64,000 nucleotides of DNA, from the NCBI RefSeq assembly GCF_012932495.1, contig NZ_JABCNG010000001.1:434001-498000 (forward strand), given 5' to 3'. The notes under the pieces were generated by a model. It made no database searches and was not told where the DNA came from. It was given only the letters and a program-made list of their open reading frames with translations. The position numbers and the translations under genes are program-made. This stretch comes from Novosphingobium sp. SG919. GTDB lineage: Bacteria; Pseudomonadota; Alphaproteobacteria; Sphingomonadales; Sphingomonadaceae. Shown piece by piece: positions 45,112-52,363 of the stretch (the first letter of the stretch is position 1; every line of letters begins with the position of its first letter).

Positions 45112-46417
45112 TCGCCTCTGCCGCCAGTTCGCGAATCGGCACATGCGCGCGCATGCGCACGGCCAGCAGGGCGGTCCCGCTGACCTTGCGCTGTACCAGC
45201 AGCGTCTGCACCGGCGGCACATGCCAGGCGGCGCGGTCTTCCGCGATCGGGCGGCCGATCGTGCGGAGCTGCTCCACAAAGCGGCGGTCTGAAAAATCCA
45301 GCGGGCCGGGCCGCGAAAGGTGCTCCATCAACACCGCGATCATCGCATCGATGCGCGTGCCGTGCCGCTCCAGCAGGGTGGGCGAAACGAAGCCCACGTC
45401 GAGAATCGCCGCGCGCAGGGCGGTGGGGTCTTCGGCCAGCCCGGCGGCCAGCACTGCGCGATAGGCAGCGGCTGTCTCGGGCGGAACGGCGCGGGCGGCG
45501 CCGAAGTCGAGCAGGACCAGCCGCCCGCTGTCGGGTTGCCAGCGATAGTTGGCAAAGTTGGGATCGGTCTGCATGAAGCCGAACACGAACAGTTCGCGCA
45601 GCACCAGGTCGAGCAGCGCCGCCAGCATGGCGTCGCGCTGGTCCTGGGCTGCATCGGCCAGCGTGTCGATCGGCCGCCCCGCCACGAAATCCATCGCCAG
45701 CACGCGGGTGGTGGTCAGGTCTTCCACCGGCGTGGGCACGACGAAGCGCGGATCATCGGCCAGCAGGTCGCGGTAGCGCCGCATCTGTGCCGCCTCACGC
45801 ACATAGTCGGCCTCTTCGTGCAACTGGTGCTTGGCCTCGGCCAGCAGAGGCGCGATGTCGAGCGAGGCCGGCAGCAGGTTGGACAGGCGCAGCAGCGTGG
45901 CGACATTGTCCACATCGGCATCGATACTGCCGGCAACGCCAGGATATTGCACCTTGATCGCCAGTTCGCGCCCGTCGGGCAGGCGGGCGCGGTGCACCTG
46001 GCCGATTGAGGCGGCGGCCAGCGGGCGCGGATCGAAATGGGCAAAGCGGCGGCGCCAATCGGCACCCCATTCCGCGTTCAACACCTTTTGCAGCTGGGTG
46101 GGTGGCATATGGTGCGCCGAATCGCGCAGCCGCGCGAGGATTGCGGTCAGTTCAGCCGGCAGCATGTCTCCGGCATCGAGCGAGAGCATCTGCCCCAGCT
46201 TCATCGCCGCGCCGCGCAGGCGGGACAATTGCTCCGTCACGCGCAGGGCATTGGCCGGGGTCAGCACCAGATCGCCCAGTTGCGGGCGTTCGCCCCGCGC
46301 CAGGCGCCGCGCGCCTTCGGCCACGACGCCGCCGGCCAGGCCCCCTGCCAATTGGCCAAAGGCAGCCAGCCGGGCCAGCCGCCCGCTGGGCACCTTGCGT
46401 CCCGCGCTATCGCTCAT
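45098..46417 (-). CDS. ABC1/COQ8-like atypical kinase
   Basis: A 439-residue protein of the UbiB/COQ8 family. AAMKLGQMLSLDAGDMLP is the KxGQ motif, AAASIGQVHRARL the Ala-rich nucleotide loop, FMQTDPNFANYRW the catalytic loop and LVLLDFGAARAV the metal-binding DFG. The QTDPN variant is nearer to eukaryotic COQ8 than to E. coli UbiB (which has HxDxHPGN). It would support ubiquinone synthesis. No C-terminal membrane segments are seen, unlike UbiB. The start at 46417 overlaps the photolyase-related stop by 4 bases, so the two are coupled. Confidence 0.87.
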   Translation of the reverse strand: MSDSAGRKVPSGRLARLAAFGQLAGGLAGGVVAEGARRLARGERPQLGDLVLTPANALRVTEQLSRLRGAAMKLGQMLSLDAGDMLPAELTAILARLRDSAHHMPPTQLQKVLNAEWGADWRRRFAHFDPRPLAAASIGQVHRARLPDGRELAIKVQYPGVAGSIDADVDNVATLLRLSNLLPASLDIAPLLAEAKHQLHEEADYVREAAQMRRYRDLLADDPRFVVPTPVEDLTTTRVLAMDFVAGRPIDTLADAAQDQRDAMLAALLDLVLRELFVFGFMQTDPNFANYRWQPDSGRLVLLDFGAARAVPPETAAAYRAVLAAGLAEDPTALRAAILDVGFVSPTLLERHGTRIDAMIAVLMEHLSRPGPLDFSDRRFVEQLRTIGRPIAEDRAAWHVPPVQTLLVQRKVSGTALLAVRMRAHVPIRELAAEAIRTR

Positions 46418-47598
46418 GCCAGTTGCTTCAACAACGCGGGAATCTCCTGTTTCAGGGCAAAGAAACCGCGCCGGCAATGCGGCCAGACGGTCTTGTCCCA
46501 ATGGCGCAGATGCTCGGCCAGCCCAAGGCCGGATGCCTGCAAAGTGGCTCTGATCGTGGGCAATGCATCGGTGAGTGGGCCTGCCGGGATATAACCGGTC
46601 ACGATCTGGCGGGTTCCGGCCGCTTGCGCCGCTTCGCCCAGGTCGGTCGGGCTGTCGATCCACTGCGTGGGGACCTGCCAGCGGTCTGCCGCGCGCGCCA
46701 GACCATCGGCGAGGGCGGCGCGGTCGGCTTCGTTTAGCGCATGGCTGCGACAGGCCACGACACCGCGCAGCGGCAGGGCCGCGAAAGTCGCTTCCTGTTC
46801 CAGCCCGGCGTCCTCGGGCGTGATCCAGGCCAGCGCGGGCACCGCCGGATCGGGCGGCGTTACCGTGCGCCAGGGCGCGGCCGAAGGCGCGGCGGCTTCG
46901 ACCGGGATGGTCGCCTGGGTGGCAAGCCCTTGAGGGGCAAAGCGGCCTTCGGTCATCGCAGCGATGCGCGTGCCATCGGCCAAATAGGCCTTGCCCGCCG
47001 TGTGCAGACCCGCCACCCAGCGCCACGATAGCGTGTTGGACGCCGGATCGCCGTCGCGCAGCCGGTCCAGCATATGCGCGGCGCCCAGTTCCCAAGGCAG
47101 GCCCAGCGTGAAGATCCAGATCGACGCCACCTGCATCCGCGCCCAGTTGTGCAGGTATCCCGTCTCGCCCAACTCGCCCATCCAGTGGTCGAACGCGTCG
47201 ATCCCGGTGTGTCCGGCCACGGCATCGCCATGCCGCCCCGCCAGATCGGGATCGCGCAGCAACGCCTGGCGCGCCGCATCGCGCCCAGCCAGATAGCGTG
47301 TCCAGATCGCCGGGCGCTGCTCCAGCCAGCCTTTCCAATACGTGCGCCAGAACACTTCGCTGATGAAACTGGCCGCTGCCTCTGGCCCATGCGCGGCCAG
47401 CACGGCCTGCACCACCTCGCCTTCGCTGATCGTGCGCCGCCGCAACGCCGCCGACAGGCGCGAGACGCGATCATGTTGCCCCGGCCCGCAATCGAAATTG
47501 CGCCCCTTGGCATAAGCGGCGCCCGCCAGCGGCACGAACTGCGCCAGGCGAAAAAGCGCATCGGCGCGGGTGACGGGAAACGTGGGGGCACTGGCCAT
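46414..47598 (-). CDS. Photolyase/cryptochrome-related FAD protein with unusual domain order
   Basis: A 394-residue protein. Its first 225 residues match the helical FAD domain of photolyases: SRLSAALRRRTISEGEVV, SEVFWRTYWKGWL, TGIDAFDHWMGELGETGYLHNWARMQVASIW and NTLSWRWVAG. In photolyases an alpha/beta chromophore domain precedes this; here none does. Instead about 150 residues follow, opening LPLRGVVACRSHALNEADRAALADGLARA and ending DKTVWPHCRRGFFALKQEIPALL, a layout that looks like the missing domain moved to the C-terminus. Whether it repairs DNA or senses light is unknown. It is coupled to the COQ8-like gene. Confidence 0.78.
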   Translation of the reverse strand: MASAPTFPVTRADALFRLAQFVPLAGAAYAKGRNFDCGPGQHDRVSRLSAALRRRTISEGEVVQAVLAAHGPEAAASFISEVFWRTYWKGWLEQRPAIWTRYLAGRDAARQALLRDPDLAGRHGDAVAGHTGIDAFDHWMGELGETGYLHNWARMQVASIWIFTLGLPWELGAAHMLDRLRDGDPASNTLSWRWVAGLHTAGKAYLADGTRIAAMTEGRFAPQGLATQATIPVEAAAPSAAPWRTVTPPDPAVPALAWITPEDAGLEQEATFAALPLRGVVACRSHALNEADRAALADGLARAADRWQVPTQWIDSPTDLGEAAQAAGTRQIVTGYIPAGPLTDALPTIRATLQASGLGLAEHLRHWDKTVWPHCRRGFFALKQEIPALLKQLA

Positions 47599-47646
47599 GT
47601 TCGCCCTATCGGCGCGAACGCCGGTGCGGGCGAGCCGTCCCTTAGG

Positions 47647-48246
47647 TCAGGCGAACACTGCTGCGTCGGCCAGCCCATGCTGCGCCGTGTTCACTTCGCG
47701 AATCAGCGTGCGTAGCGCCAGCGTGCTTGCGGAAAAAGCGGCCAGCGCCGCGACGGTGACGATCACGGCCACGCCTTTCGCTCCGCCGCCCAGGGTTAGC
47801 GTGTCGGCTATCCGAAACAACACCGTACTGACGATCCACCCGCCCCACCACAAACCCAGTTGCGAAGGGCTGGGCGCGGCAAAGCTGTCGGCCAGGCGGT
47901 GACTGTCCACCCAGATTTCGCGCAGCACCTGATAGGGTTTGAACAAGTTGGCAATCGGCACCAGGAACCATATCCAGGCCATATGGGGCCCATGGTTCAT
48001 GGCAATGCCCGCATCATGGAGGTTGGCATTGGCGCGATGGAACCAAATGGCGACCATTATCGCGCACACCGGAAAGGCTGCCAACAGCAACACGGCGAAT
48101 AGGCCGGCGATAGCTGGGGGCAACCCGACTTCCACCGTGCCGATCGTCAACACCATCAGGATGGCCGTTGTTGGCAACAGCCACGAAAGCGCCCGCGTCA
48201 GTCGATCCAGCCGGAACCGGCCTTGTTCCAATGTCAATTGTGCCAT
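47647..48246 (-). CDS. DUF4328-type membrane protein
   Basis: About 199 residues with four to six hydrophobic segments: LLPTTAILMVLTIGTVEVG, AIAGLFAVLLLAAFPVCAIMVAIWF, HMAWIWFLVPIANLFKPYQVLREIW, and two near the end. FHRANANLHDAG and the WFLVPIANLFKPYQVL run are typical of DUF4328 proteins, whose function is unknown. The start at 48246 (or 48252) follows a GGCGGGGG ribosome site. It lies between the photolyase-related gene and ilvE on the minus strand, with 48 and 59 base gaps. Confidence 0.72.
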   Translation of the reverse strand: MAQLTLEQGRFRLDRLTRALSWLLPTTAILMVLTIGTVEVGLPPAIAGLFAVLLLAAFPVCAIMVAIWFHRANANLHDAGIAMNHGPHMAWIWFLVPIANLFKPYQVLREIWVDSHRLADSFAAPSPSQLGLWWGGWIVSTVLFRIADTLTLGGGAKGVAVIVTVAALAAFSASTLALRTLIREVNTAQHGLADAAVFA

Positions 48247-48305
48247 GTGCATCCCCCGCCTTTTCCCACGGGGATAGGCAGGGGTACGCGTGACGGCAAG
48301 CGCGA

Positions 48306-49406
48306 TCAGGCGATCTGCTTGACCCAGCCGTGGCTGTCGGCGGCCTCGCCGCGCTGGATCGCCACCAGGCGCTGGCGCAGCTTCTGCGTCAGTTGACCAG
48401 GGCCGCCCGATCCGATGACGAATTCGCCATTGTGGTCGGCCACCTTGCCCACCGGGGTGACGACGGCGGCGGTGCCGCAGGCAAAGGTTTCGACCAGCTT
48501 GCCCGAGGCGGCGTCGGCGCGCCACTGGTCGAGGCTATAGCGTTCCTCGCGCACGGTCAGGCCTTCCTCGCGCGCCAGCGCGATCAGGCTTTCGCGGGTG
48601 ATGCCCGGCAGGATCGTGCCCGACAGCGGCGGGGTGAGGATCGAGCCATCGTCGAACGCGAAGAACAAGTTCATGCCCCCCAGTTCCTCGATCCACTTGT
48701 GCTCGGCCGCGTCCAGGAACAGCACCTGGTCATGGCCACGGGCAAAGGCTTCGGCGGTGGGCACCAGGCTGGCGGCATAGTTGCCCCCGCACTTGGCCGC
48801 GCCCGTGCCGCCCGGCGCCGCGCGGGTATAGTCGCTCACCCAGATCGACACGGCGGGCGAGCCTGACTTGAAATAGTTGCCGGCGGGACTGGCGATGACC
48901 ATGAAGCGATAGGTCTTGGCCGGGCGCACGCCCAGGAACGCTTCGGACGCGAACATGAAGGGACGCAGGTAGAGCGAGCCGCCTTCGACCGTGGGGAACC
49001 AGTCGCGGTCGGCCAGGACCAGCTGCTCCACGGCTTCCACGAACAGCGCTTCGGGAATTTCGGCCATGGCCAGGCGCCGCGCCGATGCGTTGAAGCGCGC
49101 CGCGTTGGCTTCGGGACGGAACAGGGCGATGCCGCCGTCGGCCAGGCGATAGGCCTTGAGCCCTTCGAAGATTTCCTGGGCATAGTGCAGCACGGCTGCC
49201 GCCGGATCGAGCGCGATCGGGCCATAGGGCAGGATCTGTGCGTTGTGCCAGCCTTCCGCCTCGGTCCAGTCGATGGACACCATGTGGTCGGAAAACTTGG
49301 TGCCGAAGCCGGGGTTGGCCAGTACCTGCGCGCGCACCTCGGCCGCAGCCGGCGCGGGGTGGGGAACGCGGGTAAAGGTCAAAGCAGGCGCGGCGGTGGT
49401 CGCCAT
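48306..49406 (-). CDS. ilvE: Branched-chain amino-acid aminotransferase
   Basis: A 366-residue class IV aminotransferase. The PLP-binding Lys is in GGTGAAKCGGNYAASLVP, preceded by SLYLRPFMFASEAFLGVRPAKTY and followed by EELGGMNLFFAF and LPGITRESLIALAREEGLTVREERY. It is of the longer (eukaryote/Mycobacterium) subtype and interconverts Leu/Ile/Val with their keto acids. I start at 49406 (MATTAAPALTFTRVPHP), since the upstream extension is unrelated; AAGGATG lies about 11 bases before it. Upstream lies the terminator and small ORF described at 49511-49671, which may control it. Confidence 0.95.
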   Translation of the reverse strand: MATTAAPALTFTRVPHPAPAAAEVRAQVLANPGFGTKFSDHMVSIDWTEAEGWHNAQILPYGPIALDPAAAVLHYAQEIFEGLKAYRLADGGIALFRPEANAARFNASARRLAMAEIPEALFVEAVEQLVLADRDWFPTVEGGSLYLRPFMFASEAFLGVRPAKTYRFMVIASPAGNYFKSGSPAVSIWVSDYTRAAPGGTGAAKCGGNYAASLVPTAEAFARGHDQVLFLDAAEHKWIEELGGMNLFFAFDDGSILTPPLSGTILPGITRESLIALAREEGLTVREERYSLDQWRADAASGKLVETFACGTAAVVTPVGKVADHNGEFVIGSGGPGQLTQKLRQRLVAIQRGEAADSHGWVKQIA

Positions 49407-49510
49407 GGCACAATCATCCTTGCACAAAAGGGAACTGGGCAAAAACAGGAATCGGTGATTCGCCCGTTGAACGATTGTTGCGCCAATGGCAAGGAAAAAG
49501 AAATAAATGT

Positions 49511-49544
49511 GAAGGGCCGCCTCGGCAATCCGAAGCGGCCCTTC
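49511..49544 (-). terminator. Intrinsic-terminator-like hairpin upstream of ilvE
   Basis: GAAGGGCCGC (49511-49520) and GCGGCCCTTC (49535-49544) are perfect 10-bp inverted repeats with a 14-base loop. Read on the minus strand, the second arm is followed by ACATTTATTTCTTTTTCC, a T-rich tract. It lies after the small ORF and before ilvE, so it could terminate a short RNA or act as an attenuator for ilvE. Confidence 0.75.
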
Positions 49545-49582
49545 GCATGGTCAGCGGCCGGAAGTGCCGCTCACGAAGCCTT

Positions 49583-49608
49583 TATCACTGTGCTGGAAAT
49601 CAGTGATA
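49583..49608 (-). promoter_or_regulatory. Hairpin overlapping the end of the small ORF
   Basis: TATCACTG and CAGTGATA (minus strand; 49601-49608 and 49583-49590) form a perfect 8-bp stem with a 10-base loop. The 5-prime arm consists of the last two sense codons and the stop codon of the small ORF, so a terminating ribosome would melt it. This is the geometry expected of a translation-sensitive regulatory hairpin. Confidence 0.5.
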
Positions 49609-49656
49609 ATGCCTCGCGCTGCGGAATGCCGACCTCTCTGCTGAACCATGAGACAT
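49600..49656 (-). CDS. Leader-peptide-like small ORF (18 codons) with maximal Shine-Dalgarno
   Basis: ATG at 49656 opens an 18-residue peptide, MSHGSAERSAFRSARHYH, ending at a TGA. Upstream, AAAGGAGGTGATCC (49658-49671, minus strand) is complementary to the last 14 bases of 16S rRNA, with 7 bases between GGAGG and the ATG; no other gene in this window has such a strong site. The peptide has no Ile, Leu or Val, so it is not a classical branched-chain attenuator. A downstream hairpin and terminator follow. I infer it is translated; it may be a leader peptide or the coding part of a small RNA. The peptide is too short for family recognition. Confidence 0.55.
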   Translation of the reverse strand: MSHGSAERSAFRSARHYH

Positions 49657-49920
49657 CGGATCACCTCCTTTCGCGCTGTTGAGCCAAAGTCGCTGCCCGG
49701 GGCGTTCCGAACAGCTGGGCCAGGAGGGTTTTCCATCCGCTCACCGGCCTTGTGATCTATGTGCGCAATTGATCGCCAAACAACAAGACTTGCATTCAAT
49801 TATTTTGCCGTCAAAATCGCTGCTTCGTGCCGGTATCCAGGCGGATTTGAACCGATCTGCCCGGCGGTTTCGCTGCGGCTTTGCGCCCCCAATGTTCAGG
49901 CTTGCGTGCCCGCTTGGCAA

Positions 49921-50472
49921 TCAGCGGCAATCTTCCACCACGCGGCCCACTTCGGCCCAGGCCGGCAGGATCAGCGTGGGCAACCCGTTGACTTCCACCA
50001 TGAAGCGTCCACGGCTGAAGGCCATGGCATCGAGCAGATTGTCGCGCGCCGGCAGCGTGATCACCAGCGCCGCCGGGCCAGCCGGCGCTGCGCTGAGTGC
50101 GCGCTGCTGGCTGGTGGTGGTGATGGCGGCGGGCACGGGCTGCGTGGCGCTGCCCGCGATCGTCAGGGCAACCTGGCCCTGGCGGCATTCCATCGCAAAG
50201 ACCGGGCCCGCGCCGGCCACGCCGAATTGCGCCTGCCTGGCGGCATAGCGCCAGGTGCCCGGTGTTTGCGGCTGGTCGCGCCAATCGAGCGGCGCGCTGG
50301 CCACGGGCGGCGGGGCGGGTTGCGGTGGTGGTGGCGGTGCCTGGCGGACAGGCGCGGGCGGGATCACGGCCTGCGGCGCGCAGGCCGTGGCCAGCGCGGC
50401 CAGTACGGCCACGATCAGGGAATTTCGCGGCGGAGAAATGCGCCCTTGCCGGGCGGCGCGGTTGATCTTCAT
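49921..50472 (-). CDS. Probable lipoprotein, function unknown
   Basis: A 183-residue protein beginning MKINRAARQGRISPPRNS with a hydrophobic stretch (LIVAVLAALATAC) that ends in a lipobox-like ATAC. A Pro-rich linker (QAPPPPPQPAPPPVASAP) follows, then a beta-rich domain (WRYAARQAQFGVAGAGPVFAMECRQGQVALTIAGS) with paired cysteines (MECRQG; VVEDCR at the end). No known family is recognisable. The start at 50472 is better than the upstream frame start at 50586, which overlaps tlyA on the other strand. It is divergent from tlyA, with 25 bases between start codons. Confidence 0.6.
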   Translation of the reverse strand: MKINRAARQGRISPPRNSLIVAVLAALATACAPQAVIPPAPVRQAPPPPPQPAPPPVASAPLDWRDQPQTPGTWRYAARQAQFGVAGAGPVFAMECRQGQVALTIAGSATQPVPAAITTTSQQRALSAAPAGPAALVITLPARDNLLDAMAFSRGRFMVEVNGLPTLILPAWAEVGRVVEDCR

Positions 50473-50497
50473 GCCCGGCTTATGGAAGGAAGCGTGC

Positions 50498-51334
50498 GTG
50501 ACCACAACCCGAACCCCTTCGCCCGATCCGGCAGCCCGTGCGCAATCGTCGGTCAAGGCCCCGGCCAAGACCAAGCCCGCGCCCAAAACGCGCGTGGACC
50601 AGTTGCTGGTGGAGCGTGGCCTGGCCGAAAGCCGCGCCCGCGCGCAGGCGCTGATCCTGGCGGGCCTGGTCTATGTGGGCGAGGCCAAGGTGGCCAAGGC
50701 CGGCCAGACCGTGCCTGCCGATGCCGCGCTGGATGTGCGCGGGCGCGATCACCCCTGGGTTTCACGCGGCGGGATCAAGCTCGCCCATGCGATCGACCAT
50801 TTCGGCATCGATCCGGCGGGCGTTACGGCAATGGACATCGGCAGCTCCACCGGCGGGTTTACCGACGTGCTGCTGCAAAAGGGCGCGGAGCACGTCTTTG
50901 CGGTGGATTCGGGCACCAACCAGCTGGCCTGGAAATTGCGCCAGGACCCGCGTGTCACCGTTCTGGAGCAAACCAGCGCACGCATTCTCACGCCTGCCCA
51001 CATCGATCGCCCGGCCACCTGGGTGGTGTGCGATGCCAGCTTCATCGCCCTTGCCAAAGTGCTGGAAGTGCCGCTGGCGCTGGCAACCCGGCCCACGCGG
51101 CTGGTGGCGCTGATCAAGCCGCAATTCGAAGTGGGCCGGGCCGAAGTGGGCAAGGGCGGCGTGGTGCGCGATCCGGCGCTGCACGCGCGGGTCTGCGGCG
51201 AAGTGCGCGAATGGCTGGAAAACGCTGGCTGGGACATCCAGGGGATCGTCGAAAGCCCGATCACCGGGCCAGAAGGCAACGTAGAATTCCTTATATCTGC
51301 GTTTCGGAATGAGATTCCCTCGCCAATTGCCTAG
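50498..51334 (+). CDS. tlyA: TlyA family rRNA methyltransferase
   Basis: A 278-residue protein. Residues about 30-75 form an S4 RNA-binding domain (TRVDQLLVERGLAESRARAQALILAGLVYVG), followed by an FtsJ-type methyltransferase: AMDIGSSTGGFTDVLLQKGA is the SAM-binding loop, WVVCDASFIALAKVL and LVALIKPQFEVGR hold the other core motifs. TlyA methylates 2-prime-O positions in 16S and 23S rRNA and in some species affects capreomycin sensitivity or haemolysis. The GTG at 50498 has GGAAGGAAG five bases upstream. It is divergent from the lipoprotein gene and precedes tspO by 79 bases. Confidence 0.92.
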   Translation: MTTTRTPSPDPAARAQSSVKAPAKTKPAPKTRVDQLLVERGLAESRARAQALILAGLVYVGEAKVAKAGQTVPADAALDVRGRDHPWVSRGGIKLAHAIDHFGIDPAGVTAMDIGSSTGGFTDVLLQKGAEHVFAVDSGTNQLAWKLRQDPRVTVLEQTSARILTPAHIDRPATWVVCDASFIALAKVLEVPLALATRPTRLVALIKPQFEVGRAEVGKGGVVRDPALHARVCGEVREWLENAGWDIQGIVESPITGPEGNVEFLISAFRNEIPSPIA

Positions 51335-51413
51335 AGCCACGACACTTGCCATACCGAACCACGGAGCCGGGTTCACCGGAACCAATTGCTTGAGGCAGAC
51401 GTAAAACCACACC

Positions 51414-51977
51414 ATGCGTTATCTTGCTTCGCCCGCGCAGCTTCGCGCCAGCCTCGTGCGCTGGTCGCTCTTCACCATCCCCCTGGTGCTGGGGCTCGGC
51501 TTCCTGTCGGGCCGGTCGGCCGGCAGCGGGCCAAGCAACCCGTGGTTTGCCGCGCTGGTCAAGCCGGCAACGTTCCCGCCGCCTGCCACGTTCGGCATCG
51601 TGTGGAGCGTGCTTTACCTGCTGATGGGGCTGGCTCTGGCGATGATCCTGGCCGCACGCGGTGCGCCCGGGCGGCCCGGCGCCGTGGCGGCCTTCGTGGT
51701 GCAACTGCTGCTCAATCTGTCGTGGAGCCCGGTATTCTTTGCGCTGCACCGCATGATGATCGCCCAGGGCATCATCCTGGCGATGATCCCGCTGGTGGCG
51801 CTCACCATCTTCCTGTTCTGGCGGGTGCGCCCGGCCGCGGCCTGGCTGCTGGTGCCCTATCTGGCCTGGATCTGCTTTGCCGCGTTCCTCAATTTCCAGT
51901 TCATCCAGCTCAATCCCGATGCCGATGGCGCGGCCGTGCCGCAGTCGACGGTGCATATCGATTTCGGCCAGGGGTAA
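51414..51977 (+). CDS. tspO: TspO/MBR family tryptophan-rich sensory protein
   Basis: A 187-residue membrane protein with five transmembrane segments. WFAALVKPATFPPPATFGIVWSVLYLLMG is the most conserved family block (the P-x-W-x-FPP region), and LNLSWSPVFFALHR and LVPYLAWICFAAFLNFQFIQLN complete the fold. TspO binds porphyrins and cholesterol-like ligands and tunes photosynthesis or stress responses in alphaproteobacteria. An N-terminal extension of about 30 residues and a polar C-terminal tail are extra. It lies between tlyA and ubiK on the plus strand. Confidence 0.93.
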   Translation: MRYLASPAQLRASLVRWSLFTIPLVLGLGFLSGRSAGSGPSNPWFAALVKPATFPPPATFGIVWSVLYLLMGLALAMILAARGAPGRPGAVAAFVVQLLLNLSWSPVFFALHRMMIAQGIILAMIPLVALTIFLFWRVRPAAAWLLVPYLAWICFAAFLNFQFIQLNPDADGAAVPQSTVHIDFGQG

Positions 51978-52067
51978 TTGCCCCGAGATAATTGCAGGTG
52001 GCGCTTGCGGTTCGCGGGCGCCCACACCATGTAGGCGGCAAGATTTCCAACCCCAGGATGGGCCGCC

Positions 52068-52346
52068 ATGCAGACCGAAAACCCGATGATCGCCGATTTC
52101 GTCAAGGTGCTCAACAGCGCCGCGGGCACGCTGGCCGGCCTTGGCCGTGAAGCGGGCGAAACCGCGCGGGAAAAGGCGCGCGAAGTGTTCGGTGGCTTCG
52201 ACTTCGTCAGCCGCGAGGAATTCGCCGCCGCCAAGGAAATGGCCGCCACCGCACGCGAAGAAGTCGAAACGCTCAAGGCCCGGATCGCGGCGCTTGAAGC
52301 CCGGCTGGCCGGTGACGCACATCCTGCCGGCGAAGGGCAGGGCTGA
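52068..52346 (+). CDS. ubiK: Ubiquinone biosynthesis accessory factor UbiK-like (BMFP) protein
   Basis: A 92-residue protein: IADFVKVLNSAAGTLAGLGREAGETAREK, then GGFDFVSREEFAAAKEMAATAREEVETLKARIAALEARL. The N-terminal amphipathic helix and C-terminal coiled coil are the BMFP/UbiK pattern; such proteins form trimers, fuse membranes in vitro and, as UbiK, help the lipid step of aerobic ubiquinone synthesis with UbiJ. A COQ8-like kinase is also encoded in this window (45.1-46.4 kb). It is 90 bases after tspO, and converges with the histidine kinase gene. Confidence 0.85.
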   Translation: MQTENPMIADFVKVLNSAAGTLAGLGREAGETAREKAREVFGGFDFVSREEFAAAKEMAATAREEVETLKARIAALEARLAGDAHPAGEGQG

Positions 52347-52363
52347 CGGCCCTGTTGCCTGCG

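Larger units (their letters stand above)
49407..49920. other. Long intergenic region upstream of ilvE with a structured leader
   Basis: Over 500 bases between ilvE (minus) and a lipoprotein gene (minus). It holds, in minus-strand order: a CCTCCT stretch (49722-49727), an 18-codon ORF with a maximal ribosome site, a hairpin, an intrinsic-terminator-like hairpin, then about 105 bases to ilvE. No long gene is convincing; an overlapping 82-codon frame (49551-49799) has no family signal. A weak promoter guess for the minus transcript is TTGTTT (49778-49783) and TAGATC (49754-49759). Confidence 0.55.

Noticed and set aside
49657..49672. Possible fragment of a 16S rRNA gene (GGATCACCTCCTTT on the plus strand)
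   Set aside because: Only about 15 bases match the 16S 3-prime end and flanking bases do not; on the other strand it is a ribosome site in the right place before an ATG.
49551..49799. 82-codon frame overlapping the small ORF upstream of ilvE
   Set aside because: It lacks a good start site and family signal, while the 18-codon frame has the perfect ribosome site; it may extend through the same RNA by chance.
51378..51400. tRNA-like hairpin (GGTTC-ACCG-GAACC) between tlyA and tspO
   Set aside because: Only a 5-bp stem is present; no acceptor, D or anticodon arms are found around it.
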